Source: Pseudomonas fluorescens (lineage in GTDB: Bacteria > Pseudomonadota > Gammaproteobacteria > Pseudomonadales > Pseudomonadaceae). Taken from it: DNA of 64,000 bases. Shown here piece after piece: positions 53,679 through 63,374 of this stretch. The notes beneath the pieces were generated by a model, which saw nothing but the letters and a program-made list of their open reading frames with translations, did no database searches and was not told the DNA's origin. Position 1 is the stretch's first letter. Every line of letters begins with the position of its first letter. Where the stretch lies: contig NZ_LR134318.1 of NCBI RefSeq assembly GCF_900636825.1, positions 3,443,501 through 3,507,500 on the forward strand, read 5' to 3'. The translations under genes were made by a program, and so were the position numbers.

Positions 53679-55702
53679 TTACTCTTTTGTGCCTGGCACC
53701 AGTTCAAAGGTAGGCGTGAACGGCGTCATGGCCGCCATCAACAACTCGAACGGTTGGCGATTGCCTTCAAAAATGGCCTTGCCCTGCGCGACGAGCTGAT
53801 CGAAGCTGATTTTCCTCGCCATCACGTTTTCCAGCGCGGTGCGGTCAAGGGTAATGGTCAGGTCGGCCTTTTCGGCGGTCTGCCCCTTGATACTGGTCAA
53901 CGTCGAATTGCTCAGTTCAACCGCAAACTGCTCGCCATTGTCGGGCGTTTTAAGGTTGAAGACGAAATGCTGATCCGCAACCTTGGAGCCATCGAGGCTG
54001 ATACCCAAGTATTCAAGCCATAGCTCAGTGCTCATCGCGCGAAGAATATCGGGGCCGGTTGATTTTGGCGTCAGGCCTTTGGGCATGCCGTGGCGTAATT
54101 CATGGGCAGCTGCCAGGAAACTGTTGCGCACGCCGGCGCTCTCCTTCTGATAACCGACCTGCTCGTAGACATCGGCCAGCAAATCCTTGGCCTGGCTGTT
54201 CTGCGGCTCGGCGTACACCAGTTTGTTCAGAAGTTCATAAGCCTCGCGGTACTTGCCCTGATCGAACAATGTTTTGCCCTTGGCGATGATTTTCTCGGCG
54301 CCGCCCATCATTTCAACGTACAGCGGTGCCGAATCCTTGGGTGACAAGGGCATCAACGTCGCAGGGTTAGCGTCCCAGTAACCCAGGTAGCGGTTGATCA
54401 CGGCGCGGCTATTGTGCTCTTCCGAACCGTGATAGCTATGAGTGGCCCAGTTGTTTTTCAGGCTGGCAGGCACTTGTAGACATTGTGTATTTCGTTGATG
54501 GTCACGCCTTGGTTGGCCGCGTGCAGCACGGCGTTGTTCAAGTTGGCATAAGCATCGCGCTGCGCGCGCATGACCTCTTGGATCCGGGCGTTGCCCCAAC
54601 GCGGCCAATTGTGGGATGCGAGCATGACGTCGGCCGTTTGCCCGTAGCGATACAAGGCGTTATTGATGTTTTTCGACCATACGAGCGGATCACGAACCAA
54701 GGCGCCGCGCAGGGTGTAGATGTTGTGGATGGTGCCGGTGATATTTTCGGCGGCCCAAAATGCCTTGAATTGCGGAAACCATGTGTTCATCTCCGACGGC
54801 GCTTCGGTTCCGGGGGTGTTCTGGAACTCCATCTCCACGCCGTCCAGAGTCACGGTTTCGAAGTCTTTCTCAATGTAACGATTGGGCTCGATCAGCCCGA
54901 TATTGCCAATGGCGACGTTTTTCCCGATCGCCATATCGACGTGGCCGTATGGGCTGTGCGGCAGCAAAACGCCATACTGGAAAAAGGTGCGCCGGTTCAT
55001 GGCATTGCCGGCATACACGTTTTCCGCTACCGCGTGTTCCATGAAACCTGCCGGGGCAATCAGTGCGACCTTGCCGCTGCGCACGTCCGCTTCATCAACA
55101 ATGCCGCGAATGCCACCGAAGTGGTCGGCGTGCGAATGCGAAATCACCACCGCGACAACCGGACGTTTGCCCAGTTTTTCATTGATGAATGCCAGCGCGG
55201 ATTTCGCGGTTTCCTTGCTGGTCAAGGTATCGAACACGATCCAGCCGGTATCGCCTTTGATGAAAGTGATGTTGGCCATATCAAAGCCGCGGATTTGATA
55301 AATCTTGTCCGGCACCACTTCGTACAGACCGTAAGCCATATTCAGCACCGCCTGCCGCTGCAGAGACGGGTTGATACTGTCGAAGTCCCTACCCTCCAGC
55401 AGGAAATCGTAACTGCCCATGTTCCACGCGACGTTTCCAGCATCGCCCATGATTTTCTGGAAGGTCGGCGCGGCGATGAAGCCTTTTTTGGCTTCGGCGA
55501 AGTCGCGCTCATCTGCAAACGGAAGACTGGTGCGCAGGGCTTTCTGCAATTCGATGGTGTGCAGCGAGGGCGCTTTGCCCTTGTCGTCGAAATGGCCGCC
55601 TTTACCGGAAGCAGCCGAACTGACACTGGCATCGCCGCCGAAGGCGACCGGGCTGGTGCCCAACGAGAAGACCAAAGCCAGGTGGAGGATTTTATTATTC
55701 AT
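53679..55702 (-). pseudogene. sdsA1: Alkylsulfatase (SdsA1-like), frameshifted
   Basis: This secreted alkylsulfatase of the metallo-beta-lactamase superfamily cleaves long-chain alkyl sulfates such as SDS. The signal peptide (MNNKILHLALVFSLGTSPVA) and zinc motif HSHADH lie in the first open frame (55702-54458). The rest, including a dimerisation part and a SCP2-like C-terminal domain, is in a second frame (about 54475-53679). The join reads NVYK-CLPA instead of the expected NVYKVPASLK. Adding one G after AAG (near 54473, plus strand C) restores a single frame of about 670 residues. Either a true frameshift or a sequencing error. Confidence 0.85.
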
Positions 55703-55860
55703 TTTTTAGTGCCTACGCTCGGAATACAAAAGGCTGTTGATGACCGGTGTCCGCGCCAGGAATTGGGGGTGCATGGCTTGACCCGGAAAGCAGAAATAGC
55801 ATACTCAGCCGATCACGAAAAATTCCGTTTCGTATCGCTTCGATAACATTAAGGTTATGT

Positions 55861-56835
55861 ATGACCCCGCGCCGTTTACGCCAGTTTCTGAGTCTTGTCG
55901 AACATGCGCATTTTGGTCGGGCGGCCAAAGCCCTCGGCGTCTCGCAGCCGGCACTCAGCAAAAGCATTCAACTGCTGGAACATGAACTCGGCGTCACGCT
56001 GTTCGATCGCCGCACGGAAGGCGTGGTGGTGACGGCATTCGGCCAGTTGCTCAAGGAAAAGAGCCAGAGCCTGCTGATGGCGGAGGCAGACCTGCGACGG
56101 GACATCGGCTTATTGGCCAGCGGTGAAGTCGGCGCGCTCAGAGTGGCCTTGGGTCCATACCCGAGTATCACCTGCGGTTACGCCAGTATCGCCAGGCTGC
56201 ATGCCCGCCATCCGCAAATCAACGTCACCGCTCATGTCGTCGGCTGGCGTGACGTTGCCCATCGGGTGGCAACGGGCGTGGTGGATCTGGGGATTGCAGA
56301 AATCAGCACCTTACGAGGCCGCGAGGAATTCACCTGTGAATTATTGGGTGAACATCAGGGGCGACTGTTCTGTCGTCCGGGCCATCCGCTGGTATCGCAA
56401 GGTTCGGTTACCCTGGCGCAAACGCTGGATTATCCGTGGGTGGCGTCACGCATTCCGATGCGACTGGCCAAGCATCTGATGCCGAAGTCGCTCGGATGTG
56501 CCGGCACTTACGATATCCACACGGGAGATTTTGTTCCGGCGATTGAAATCGACGTACCCATGCAAATAGTGCCATTCCTCGAGAACAGTAACGCGTTGGC
56601 TGTGGGAATCCTGGACACTTTTGAGCGGGAATTGAAGGCTGGAGAAATGGTGGCCTTGCCAATCGATAGCCAAGCGCTGCGCACGCACTATGGCTTTATA
56701 TCGTTGAAAGCGCGGTCACTTTCTCCTGCGGCTCAGATGTACATGCAAGAAGTGCGGGAGAGAGAGCAGGAAATTGTCGAGCGAGAAAAGCAGCTCGGAA
56801 TCAGCGACTTGGTAGCGCGAAAGAACCGACACTGA
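55861..56835 (+). CDS. sdsB1: LysR-family regulator, SdsB1-like
   Basis: This 324-residue regulator has the helix-turn-helix in residues 1-60 (FGRAAKALGVSQPALSKSIQ) and an effector domain. It is divergent from the alkylsulfatase gene, the layout of P. aeruginosa sdsA1/sdsB1, where SdsB1 activates sdsA1. ATG 55861 gives the normal LysR N-terminus, while an earlier ATG adds 38 untypical residues. The regulator reads as intact although its target is frameshifted. The C-terminus is charged (QEVREREQEIVEREKQ) and may extend as a helix. Confidence 0.85.
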   Translation: MTPRRLRQFLSLVEHAHFGRAAKALGVSQPALSKSIQLLEHELGVTLFDRRTEGVVVTAFGQLLKEKSQSLLMAEADLRRDIGLLASGEVGALRVALGPYPSITCGYASIARLHARHPQINVTAHVVGWRDVAHRVATGVVDLGIAEISTLRGREEFTCELLGEHQGRLFCRPGHPLVSQGSVTLAQTLDYPWVASRIPMRLAKHLMPKSLGCAGTYDIHTGDFVPAIEIDVPMQIVPFLENSNALAVGILDTFERELKAGEMVALPIDSQALRTHYGFISLKARSLSPAAQMYMQEVREREQEIVEREKQLGISDLVARKNRH

Positions 56836-56970
56836 ACAAGTCGCTTACAAGATCCATCGATCCACTCTATTCAGGAAACCGCGCAATAACCCGCCTGCGA
56901 AGGTGCCTTTGGCTTCTAGCAAGGTCCGGATAAATCGGGCTTCCCTGCCCCTGCCGTGGGTTCGGGCTGG

Positions 56971-57477
56971 TCAACCGCGCTTCGGCAGTTTCCAGTTCGG
57001 GCGGATAAAGTGGCAGGTGTAGCCATTGGGGATGCGCTCCAGATAATCCTGGTGCTCCGGTTCCGCTTCCCAGAATGGCCCGGCCGATTCGATCTCGGTA
57101 ACTACGCGACCCGGCCACAGGCCTGACGCGTCGACGTCAGCCGCAGTGTCTTCGGCGATGTCTCTCTGCGCTTCGCTGAGGTAATAAATGGCCGAACGGT
57201 AGCTGGGGCCACGATCATTGCCTTGGCGATTGGGTGTGCTGGGATCATGGATCTGAAAGAAGAACTCGAGAATCTGACGGTAGCTGATCACCGCCGGGTC
57301 GAAAACGATCTCAATGGCTTCGGCGTGGTTGCCATGGTTGCGGTAATTGGCATTCGGCACGTCGCCGCCGGTGTAGCCGACACGCGTCTGCAACACACCG
57401 GGATAGCGCCGCAGCAAATCCTGCATGCCCCAGAAGCAGCCGCCGGCAAGAATGGCAGTTTCGGTTGTTGTGCTCAT
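56971..57477 (-). CDS. msrA: Peptide methionine sulfoxide reductase MsrA
   Basis: This 168-residue cytosolic enzyme reduces the S-form of methionine sulfoxide. The catalytic cysteine is in [17 protein letters not shown] (about 12-28), followed by [20 protein letters not shown], which completes the family signature. Tyr and Glu active-site partners are present. ATG 57477 follows GAGAGGA. The gene is single-domain, without MsrB. Confidence 0.93.
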   Translation of the reverse strand: MSTTTETAILAGGCFWGMQDLLRRYPGVLQTRVGYTGGDVPNANYRNHGNHAEAIEIVFDPAVISYRQILEFFFQIHDPSTPNRQGNDRGPSYRSAIYYLSEAQRDIAEDTAADVDASGLWPGRVVTEIESAGPFWEAEPEHQDYLERIPNGYTCHFIRPNWKLPKRG

Positions 57478-57626
57478 GGTCTGTGCGTCCTCTCGGGGTG
57501 CAATGGGTACAGCTTGTGTTATGAGGGCGAATGGGCAATTTCCAAGGCCGCACCGTCGTCCCCACAGATGAAGATTCACGCAAATAAGCTATCGTAGCCC
57601 GATTATTCAAGCAGGAATGCCCATCC

Positions 57627-58844
57627 ATGACCGAGCGCCCTACCGTTGAGCACTACAGTGCGTGGTCGGTATTTTTGATTTTTCTGCGGCTGGGCCTGAC
57701 CTCTTTCGGTGGCCCGATTGCGCACTTGGGCTACTTTCACAATGAATTTGTCACGCGACGGCGCTGGCTGACCGAGCGCAGCTATGCGGATCTGGTCGCG
57801 CTTTGTCAGTTTCTGCCGGGCCCGGCCAGCAGTCAGGTCGGCATGACGCTGGGTTTGCTCCGCGCGGGTTACCGAGGCGCGCTCGCGGCCTGGGCGGGGT
57901 TCACGCTGCCGTCGGCTATTGTGCTGATCCTGTTCGCCTTGGGCATTTCCCGTTACGGCTCCGCGCTCGCGCCCGGCGCCCTGCACGGCCTTAAAGTCGT
58001 CGCCGTTGCGGTGGTGGCGCAAGCCGTTTGGGGCATGGCGCGCAATCTGTGTACCGACCTGCCGCGGATAACGCTGATGGCAATGGCGGCGTGTGTGACT
58101 GTGCTTGCACCGTCCGCATGGGGACAGATCGGCGTGATTGCTCTGGCGGGACTTGCCGGCTTGTTGCTGTTCAAATCGCCAACCACTGTCGAGCACGACG
58201 CCTTGCCCATCGCGATCAGCCGTCGTACCGGAGCGATCTGGCTGGGTCTGTTTGTTGCGCTGCTGCTGGGCCTGCCACTGTTGAGCGGATTTTTCGCCGA
58301 TCAATGGCTGGCGCTGGTCGACGCTTTCTATCGCGCCGGCTCACTGGTATTCGGCGGCGGGCACGTGGTTTTACCGCTGTTGCAGAACGAAGTGGTGGCG
58401 AACGGCTGGGTCGATAATCAAACCTTTCTTGCCGGCTACGGCGCGGCACAGGCAATGCCGGGGCCACTGTTTACCTTCGCCGCGTTTCTCGGCGCCTCGA
58501 TGAACGTTGCGCCTTCCGGCTGGGCCGGCGGAATCATCTGTTTGCTGGCGATCTTTGCGCCGTCGTTTCTGCTGGTGATGGGCGCCCTGCCTTTCTGGGA
58601 GCAACTCCGGCGCAACGCGCGCACTCAGGCCGCATTGGCAGGTGTCAATGCGGCCGTCGTCGGTCTGCTGCTGGCGGCGCTCTATAACCCCGTGTGGACG
58701 AGCGCGATCCTCAGTCCGCAGGACTTTGCCCTGGCGCTCGTCGCTTTGGTGGCATTGATGTTCTGGAAGTTGCCGCCATGGCTGGTGGTCATTGCCGCTG
58801 GCATAGCCGGCTGGCTGTTGAACGCGGCGTTCGCCGTTTCATGA
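57627..58844 (+). CDS. chrA: Chromate efflux transporter ChrA
   Basis: This 405-residue inner-membrane protein has two homologous CHR domains in tandem. The first carries RLGLTSFGGPIAHLGYF (about 20-36) and FLPGPASSQVGMTLGLLR, the second GSLVFGGGHVVLPLLQNE near 230 and AMPGPLFTFAAFLG near 270. This is the usual long ChrA layout and exports chromate. Its last six bases overlap the end of the deaminase gene on the other strand. Confidence 0.92.
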   Translation: MTERPTVEHYSAWSVFLIFLRLGLTSFGGPIAHLGYFHNEFVTRRRWLTERSYADLVALCQFLPGPASSQVGMTLGLLRAGYRGALAAWAGFTLPSAIVLILFALGISRYGSALAPGALHGLKVVAVAVVAQAVWGMARNLCTDLPRITLMAMAACVTVLAPSAWGQIGVIALAGLAGLLLFKSPTTVEHDALPIAISRRTGAIWLGLFVALLLGLPLLSGFFADQWLALVDAFYRAGSLVFGGGHVVLPLLQNEVVANGWVDNQTFLAGYGAAQAMPGPLFTFAAFLGASMNVAPSGWAGGIICLLAIFAPSFLLVMGALPFWEQLRRNARTQAALAGVNAAVVGLLLAALYNPVWTSAILSPQDFALALVALVALMFWKLPPWLVVIAAGIAGWLLNAAFAVS

Positions 58845-59348
58845 CCAGAAGCCGTTGTGCGGCTCAGCCGCTTCAGCCTCGAGCATCGGCCCGAACACAC
58901 TGACCTTGCGTTGACCCTTGGCGAACACTTCGCGGCATGGCAACGAGAACGTCGGGTTCTCGGGATGATCACCGGTCAGCCCCAGCAAGGCGTGCTCGGA
59001 CAACGCATAAACCACCCGCCCGATTCCCGTCCAATACACCGCGCCGGCACACATGCAGCAAGGCTCGGCGCTGGTGTACAACGTGCAGGATTCCAACTCT
59101 TGCGGGGTCAGCAGCCGCGCTGCGGCCGCCGCTGCCACCAGCTCAGCGTGCTGGGTGGGATCGCCTTCCGGCGGCATCGAATTGTTCCCCGCTTCGACAA
59201 TCACCTTGCCGTTGCGGTCCGCCACCAGCGCCGCAAACGGATGGCGGCCACGCTGTTTCGACGCTTGTGACAGCGCTATGGTCTGGCGCAGCAACGCCAG
59301 ATCGAGATCGCTGACGCCAGCCGGAACGAGTTGAGTGAATTGGTTCAT
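58839..59348 (-). CDS. Nucleoside/guanine deaminase (CMP/dCMP deaminase fold)
   Basis: This 169-residue zinc deaminase has the motifs HAELV (zinc His and proton-shuttle Glu, about 67-71) and EPCCMCAGAVYW (zinc cysteines). The length and flanks resemble short guanine deaminases (GuaD-type) or nucleoside deaminases. A purine-type NCS2 permease lies 33 bases upstream in the same direction, which favours guanine to xanthine conversion. It overlaps chrA tail to tail. Confidence 0.85.
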   Translation of the reverse strand: MNQFTQLVPAGVSDLDLALLRQTIALSQASKQRGRHPFAALVADRNGKVIVEAGNNSMPPEGDPTQHAELVAAAAAARLLTPQELESCTLYTSAEPCCMCAGAVYWTGIGRVVYALSEHALLGLTGDHPENPTFSLPCREVFAKGQRKVSVFGPMLEAEAAEPHNGFWS

Positions 59349-59381
59349 GGGTAACTCCTTGGCAGTGAAATAAAAAGCAGA

Positions 59382-60722
59382 TCAGTCGGCCAGTTCGGCC
59401 GTTGGTGCGCCGACGGGGTCGGTCGATTTTTTCGAGGGGTTGAGCAAAATGTTGAGCACGATGGCAGTGATTGCACCGAGAAAAATCCCGCTGTCGAGGA
59501 CCAGTTTCAGTGTCGGCCCGACATGTTCGAACAGCGCCGGAAACGACATCGGCAGCACGCCGACGCTCACCGAAACTGCGACGATGATGCCGTTGCGCGT
59601 GCCTTCGAATTGCACCCGCGATAACTCTTGTATGCCGGCCACCGTAGTCATGCCGAACATGACGATGGCGCAGCCGCCGAGCACCGGTGTCGGCACCGCG
59701 GCAATCAACGCACCGAGCTTGGGGAACAAGCCCATCAGCACCATGATTGCCCCGGCAGCCGCGACGACAAAGCGGCTCTTGATGTTCGAAAGCGCAATCA
59801 GACCGGTGTTCTGGGTGAAGGCGTTGTAGGGAAAGCTGTTGAACAGGCCACCGAGCATCGTCGACAGGCCATCAGCGCGAAACGCGTTGCCGAGGGTTTG
59901 CTGGGTGGTCGGCTTGCCGGTCAATTTGCCGATCGCCAGGCAGTTGCCGGTGGTCTCGGCCATGATCACCAGCATTGCCAGGGTCATGATCAGTATCGGC
60001 ACCGGGGCAAATTCCGGCGCGCCGAACGCCATCGGCGCACTCAGCTCGAACCATGCCGCTTCACTCACTCGGCTGAACTGGGTCATGCCACACGCCGCCG
60101 CGATCAGGCTGCCGACGAACAGACCGATCAAGACACTGAGGTTGCCGATGAAACCCTTGAATTTGGCGTAGATCACCAGCGTCACACTGACCGTTGCCAG
60201 GCCCAGCAACAGGTTGGCGGGACGACCGAAATCCGCCGCATCGGGATTGCCGCCACCCAACCAGATCGCGGCCGCGGGCATCAACGAGATGCCGATGATG
60301 GTGATCAGGCTGCCGATCACCACCGGCGGGAAGAACCGCAGCAAGCGGCTGAACACTGGTGCCAGGGCAATAGTGATGAAACCTGCGGCAATCACCGCCC
60401 CGAAGATCTGGCTGAGTCCGAACTCCTTGCCGATCATGATCATCGGCGCCAGCGCAATGAACGAGCAACCCTGGATCAGCGGCAGGCGCGCGCCGAACTT
60501 CCAGAAACCTAGCGTCTGAATCAGCGTCGCCACGCCTGACGTGAGCAGGTTGGCGTTGATCAGCAAAACGATCTGCGCCGAGGTCAGCCCCATCGCGCTG
60601 CCGAGGATCAGCGGCACCGCCACCGCCCCCGCATACATCACCAAAACATGCTGCAAGCCGAAGGTGAGCAACTGTCGCAGCGGCAAAATCTCGTCCACCG
60701 GATGAATGCTGTGTGTGGTCAT
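59382..60722 (-). CDS. NCS2 xanthine/uracil-type nucleobase permease
   Basis: This 446-residue inner-membrane symporter has the NCS2 core: FGLQHVLVMYAGAVAVPLIL at the start, LIQGCSFIALAPMI near 80 and the signature QNTGLIALSNIKSRFV near 285. The Gln-Asn-Thr-Gly stretch is typical of xanthine/urate members. ATG 60722 follows AGGAG. An extended start at 60812 is untypical. It is the first gene of an operon with the deaminase, divergent from a LysR gene. Confidence 0.9.
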   Translation of the reverse strand: MTTHSIHPVDEILPLRQLLTFGLQHVLVMYAGAVAVPLILGSAMGLTSAQIVLLINANLLTSGVATLIQTLGFWKFGARLPLIQGCSFIALAPMIMIGKEFGLSQIFGAVIAAGFITIALAPVFSRLLRFFPPVVIGSLITIIGISLMPAAAIWLGGGNPDAADFGRPANLLLGLATVSVTLVIYAKFKGFIGNLSVLIGLFVGSLIAAACGMTQFSRVSEAAWFELSAPMAFGAPEFAPVPILIMTLAMLVIMAETTGNCLAIGKLTGKPTTQQTLGNAFRADGLSTMLGGLFNSFPYNAFTQNTGLIALSNIKSRFVVAAAGAIMVLMGLFPKLGALIAAVPTPVLGGCAIVMFGMTTVAGIQELSRVQFEGTRNGIIVAVSVSVGVLPMSFPALFEHVGPTLKLVLDSGIFLGAITAIVLNILLNPSKKSTDPVGAPTAELAD

Positions 60723-60937
60723 TTCACGCGCTCCTGAAGGTGCGGCATTGTTGTGATCGCAGACGTCTCCAAGCCCGACGAAGGGCCCGGAGAGTGTTAG
60801 ACGCCGGGCCATCTTTGAGCGTTTTTAGCGATGAAACAAATTAGCAACCATCGCTTTTTTCGATGGCATAAGCGCAACGCAATCTGCTATTTGTGCAACG
60901 GTTCACCCCAACATACTCGCCCTCGGAGTCTGCCCTT

Positions 60938-61852
60938 TTGCGCTTCTCACTCGATCAATTGATGATGTTTGCCCAAGTGGTCAAAAGCGGATCGTTCTCC
61001 GCCGCCGGGCGCAAATTGGGCAAGACCCAATCGACCATCAGCGCAGCGATTGCCAACCTCGAAACCGACCTTGGCGTCGACCTGTTCGACCGCACCAACC
61101 GCAGCCCTGCCCTCACGCCCAGCGGTCAAAAACTGCTGATTCAGGCCGAAGCGGTACTCGAGCGCTGCATGACCTTCGAAGCGCACGCCGATAGCCTCTC
61201 GGAAAACGTCGAACCCAGCCTGACGCTGGCGATTGAAACGCCGTATGGGCCGATCATGCCGGTGCTCAAGGCGTTCGAGCAGGCGTTCCCTTTCGTCGAC
61301 CTGATCATCCGCCACCCGGTGCACGGCGACGTCAGCGAACTGGTCAGCAGTGGCGAGGCGGTGTTGGGTGTGGCCTTCTCCCAGCCGGGCTATCCCAAAG
61401 AACTGGCGTTCCAGCAGTTGGGCAAACTGATCATGCTGCACGTCTGTCACCCCGAGCACGCGCTGGCACAACAGGACAACATCAGCTTTGAAACGCTGCA
61501 CGTGCATCGGCGTCTCGCCTTCAGCGCCCACGCCAGCAAGTTGCCCAGCAGTGAATACCTGCGCTCGACCCAGCTGTGGCAAGCGGAAAGTTATCTGGCG
61601 TTGGTTGAAATGGTCCGCGCCGGCCTCGGCTGGGCGACTTTGCCACGGCAGCTGATTCAGCGCGAATTGGCCAAGGGTGAATTGGTGGAACTGCAGCTTT
61701 CGGCTTACCCGCACACGGACTGGCAGATCGGCGTGGATCTGCTGTGGGCGCGGCAACGTCCGCTCGGCAAAGCCGAGCGCTGGCTGAAGGAAAAATTGCA
61801 GGGCAACAAGGTGTATGAACTGGATCGCAATGGGCAGATCACCACCCTTTGA
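60938..61852 (+). CDS. LysR-family regulator of the purine permease operon
   Basis: This regulator of about 304 residues has the helix-turn-helix (FAQVVKSGSFSAAGRKLGKT and STISAAIANLETDLG) and an effector domain. The start is uncertain: TTG at 60938 follows GGAG at 60925-60928 at nine-base spacing, while GTG at 60893 would add 15 residues with no good site. It is divergent from the permease/deaminase operon and is the likely regulator. Confidence 0.8.
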   Translation: MRFSLDQLMMFAQVVKSGSFSAAGRKLGKTQSTISAAIANLETDLGVDLFDRTNRSPALTPSGQKLLIQAEAVLERCMTFEAHADSLSENVEPSLTLAIETPYGPIMPVLKAFEQAFPFVDLIIRHPVHGDVSELVSSGEAVLGVAFSQPGYPKELAFQQLGKLIMLHVCHPEHALAQQDNISFETLHVHRRLAFSAHASKLPSSEYLRSTQLWQAESYLALVEMVRAGLGWATLPRQLIQRELAKGELVELQLSAYPHTDWQIGVDLLWARQRPLGKAERWLKEKLQGNKVYELDRNGQITTL

Positions 61853-61967
61853 CGGGGTCGTCGGAATATAAGTTGAACCGCTTGAGAGCGCGCTCGCCTA
61901 ATGATCAGCCTGTGAATATTTCCACAGGCAATCTGCCAATATCGGCATGCTTCCAGAGGTGGTCAAC

Positions 61968-62267
61968 GTGGCTAAAGACGAGAAGAAAAGTAAAAAAGAC
62001 GACGCTTCGAAAGCCAGCAAGGATCTGAAAGACAAAAAATCATCACCCGCGAAGAAATCCACGGCAGCCTCGGCGCTTTCAAAATCTTCCGACAAGAAAG
62101 ACAAGATGAAAGACGCCGAACCGAAAAAATCCGCGAAGAAAGCTGACAGCAAGCCAGAAAAGGCCAAGAAAGCTGATAGCAAGTCCGAGAAGCCGAAGAA
62201 AGCTGAGAGCAAGTCTGAAAAGTCCAAGAAATCAGACAAGGCAGAAAAACCCGCCAAGAAGAAGTGA
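61968..62267 (+). CDS. Lysine-rich histone H1-like repeat protein
   Basis: This 99-residue protein is nearly all Lys, Ala, Ser, Asp and Glu. The second half repeats KKADSKSEKPKKAESKSEKS-like units of about ten residues. Such low-complexity basic proteins resemble AlgP/histone-H1-like DNA-associated proteins of Pseudomonas, but no DNA-binding residue pattern can be proved. GTG 61968 follows AGAGGTGG and gives an MAKDEKK start. An ATG at 61947 is an alternative. A strong terminator follows. Confidence 0.7.
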   Translation: MAKDEKKSKKDDASKASKDLKDKKSSPAKKSTAASALSKSSDKKDKMKDAEPKKSAKKADSKPEKAKKADSKSEKPKKAESKSEKSKKSDKAEKPAKKK

Positions 62268-62278
62268 TATCGGGTATC

Positions 62279-62312
62279 GGCCAGGGCTCCACGCCCTGGC
62301 CTCCTGAGTTTT
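62279..62312 (+). terminator. Terminator after the lysine-rich protein gene
   Basis: GGCCAGGGC and GCCCTGGCC form a perfect 9-bp stem with a five-base loop, followed by TCCTGAGTTTTAT, 12 bases after the stop. Confidence 0.85.
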
Positions 62313-62339
62313 ATGCTTAATGAGCCGGCTCAGCGCGGT

Positions 62340-63281
62340 TCACAGACGGGCAGAGAACCGCTCTGTCCATTTGTGTTCTCTGGAGTGGGAGACCAGGAAA
62401 TCAACGAACACCCGAGTTTTAGCCGGTAGCAGTTTCTGACTGGAAAAGTAGAGTGCGATTTGGCCCGCATCAACATACCAATCAGGCAGTACCCGTTGCA
62501 GCCTGCCATCTTCCAGATAAGGCAACACATCCGGAATCGCCAAGAGTCCCACACCCAAACCCAGCAACGCACTCTGACAGAGCGCCTGCGGATCGTTGAC
62601 CAACAAGCGAGGCGCCAGATCAAGAGGGCTTTTTTGCCCTTTGGGGCCCTGCAGCATCCAGGTTCTGACTTTGCCGGTTTGCACTGAGCGCATGGCCAGA
62701 TGATCAAGCTTTTGCAGATCATCCGGGCGCTGTATGCGACCCCGTCCAGCCACATGCGCCGGCGCTGCGACCAAAACCAAATGAGCTGGGGCAATATCCC
62801 GAGCCACCAGTCCGGGCGCCAGCTCGATGCCGCCACCAATCGCCGCGTCAAACCCTTCAGCCACGAGATCAACCTGGCGGTTTTCCAGATGCCACTCAGG
62901 AACAATCCGCGGATAACGCTGCAAAAAAGCCGGCATCAATGGCAACAAAATGTCCCGTGCAAATCCCGGCGCCGCAGCGATACGCAATATCCCCGTAGGC
63001 TCGCCGGCGTTGCTGGTGACGTCGGCAATAGCGGCCTGGACGCTGTTCAATCCCCCCTCCACATTGCCGAGAAAGCGTTCGCCCGCTTCGGTCAGTGTGA
63101 CGCGCCGCGTGCTGCGCTGGAACAGCCGCACGCCAAGGTTAGCTTCCAGCTGCGCCACGTTTCGGCTGACCGCTGCCGGGGTCAAGCCCAGGCGCCGCGC
63201 CGCTGCGGAAAAGCTGCCGGTTTCGGCGCTGCGCACAAAGGACAGCAAATTTCCGAACGTTTCCATAGAGGCGATCTTCAA
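62340..63281 (-). CDS. LysR-family transcriptional regulator
   Basis: This 313-residue regulator has the helix-turn-helix in the first 65 residues (FVRSAETGSFSAAARRLGLT, AVSRNVAQLEANLGVRLFQR) and an effector domain. A second start five residues later (63266) is equally possible. It is divergent from the SDR gene, which it probably regulates, a common layout for this LysR subgroup. Confidence 0.86.
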   Translation of the reverse strand: MKIASMETFGNLLSFVRSAETGSFSAAARRLGLTPAAVSRNVAQLEANLGVRLFQRSTRRVTLTEAGERFLGNVEGGLNSVQAAIADVTSNAGEPTGILRIAAAPGFARDILLPLMPAFLQRYPRIVPEWHLENRQVDLVAEGFDAAIGGGIELAPGLVARDIAPAHLVLVAAPAHVAGRGRIQRPDDLQKLDHLAMRSVQTGKVRTWMLQGPKGQKSPLDLAPRLLVNDPQALCQSALLGLGVGLLAIPDVLPYLEDGRLQRVLPDWYVDAGQIALYFSSQKLLPAKTRVFVDFLVSHSREHKWTERFSARL

Positions 63282-63374
63282 GTTTTAGTTGAAAGTAATA
63301 CTAGTCACTACCCACTACTGAAGAAAGAGTTAAAAGCGTCTCATAGCCTCACCAAACACACACGAGGCTTACTC

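Noticed and set aside
53679..54608. The C-terminal sulfatase frame as a separate gene.
   Set aside because: It has no start signal of its own and continues the interrupted sulfatase sequence exactly after a one-base shift.
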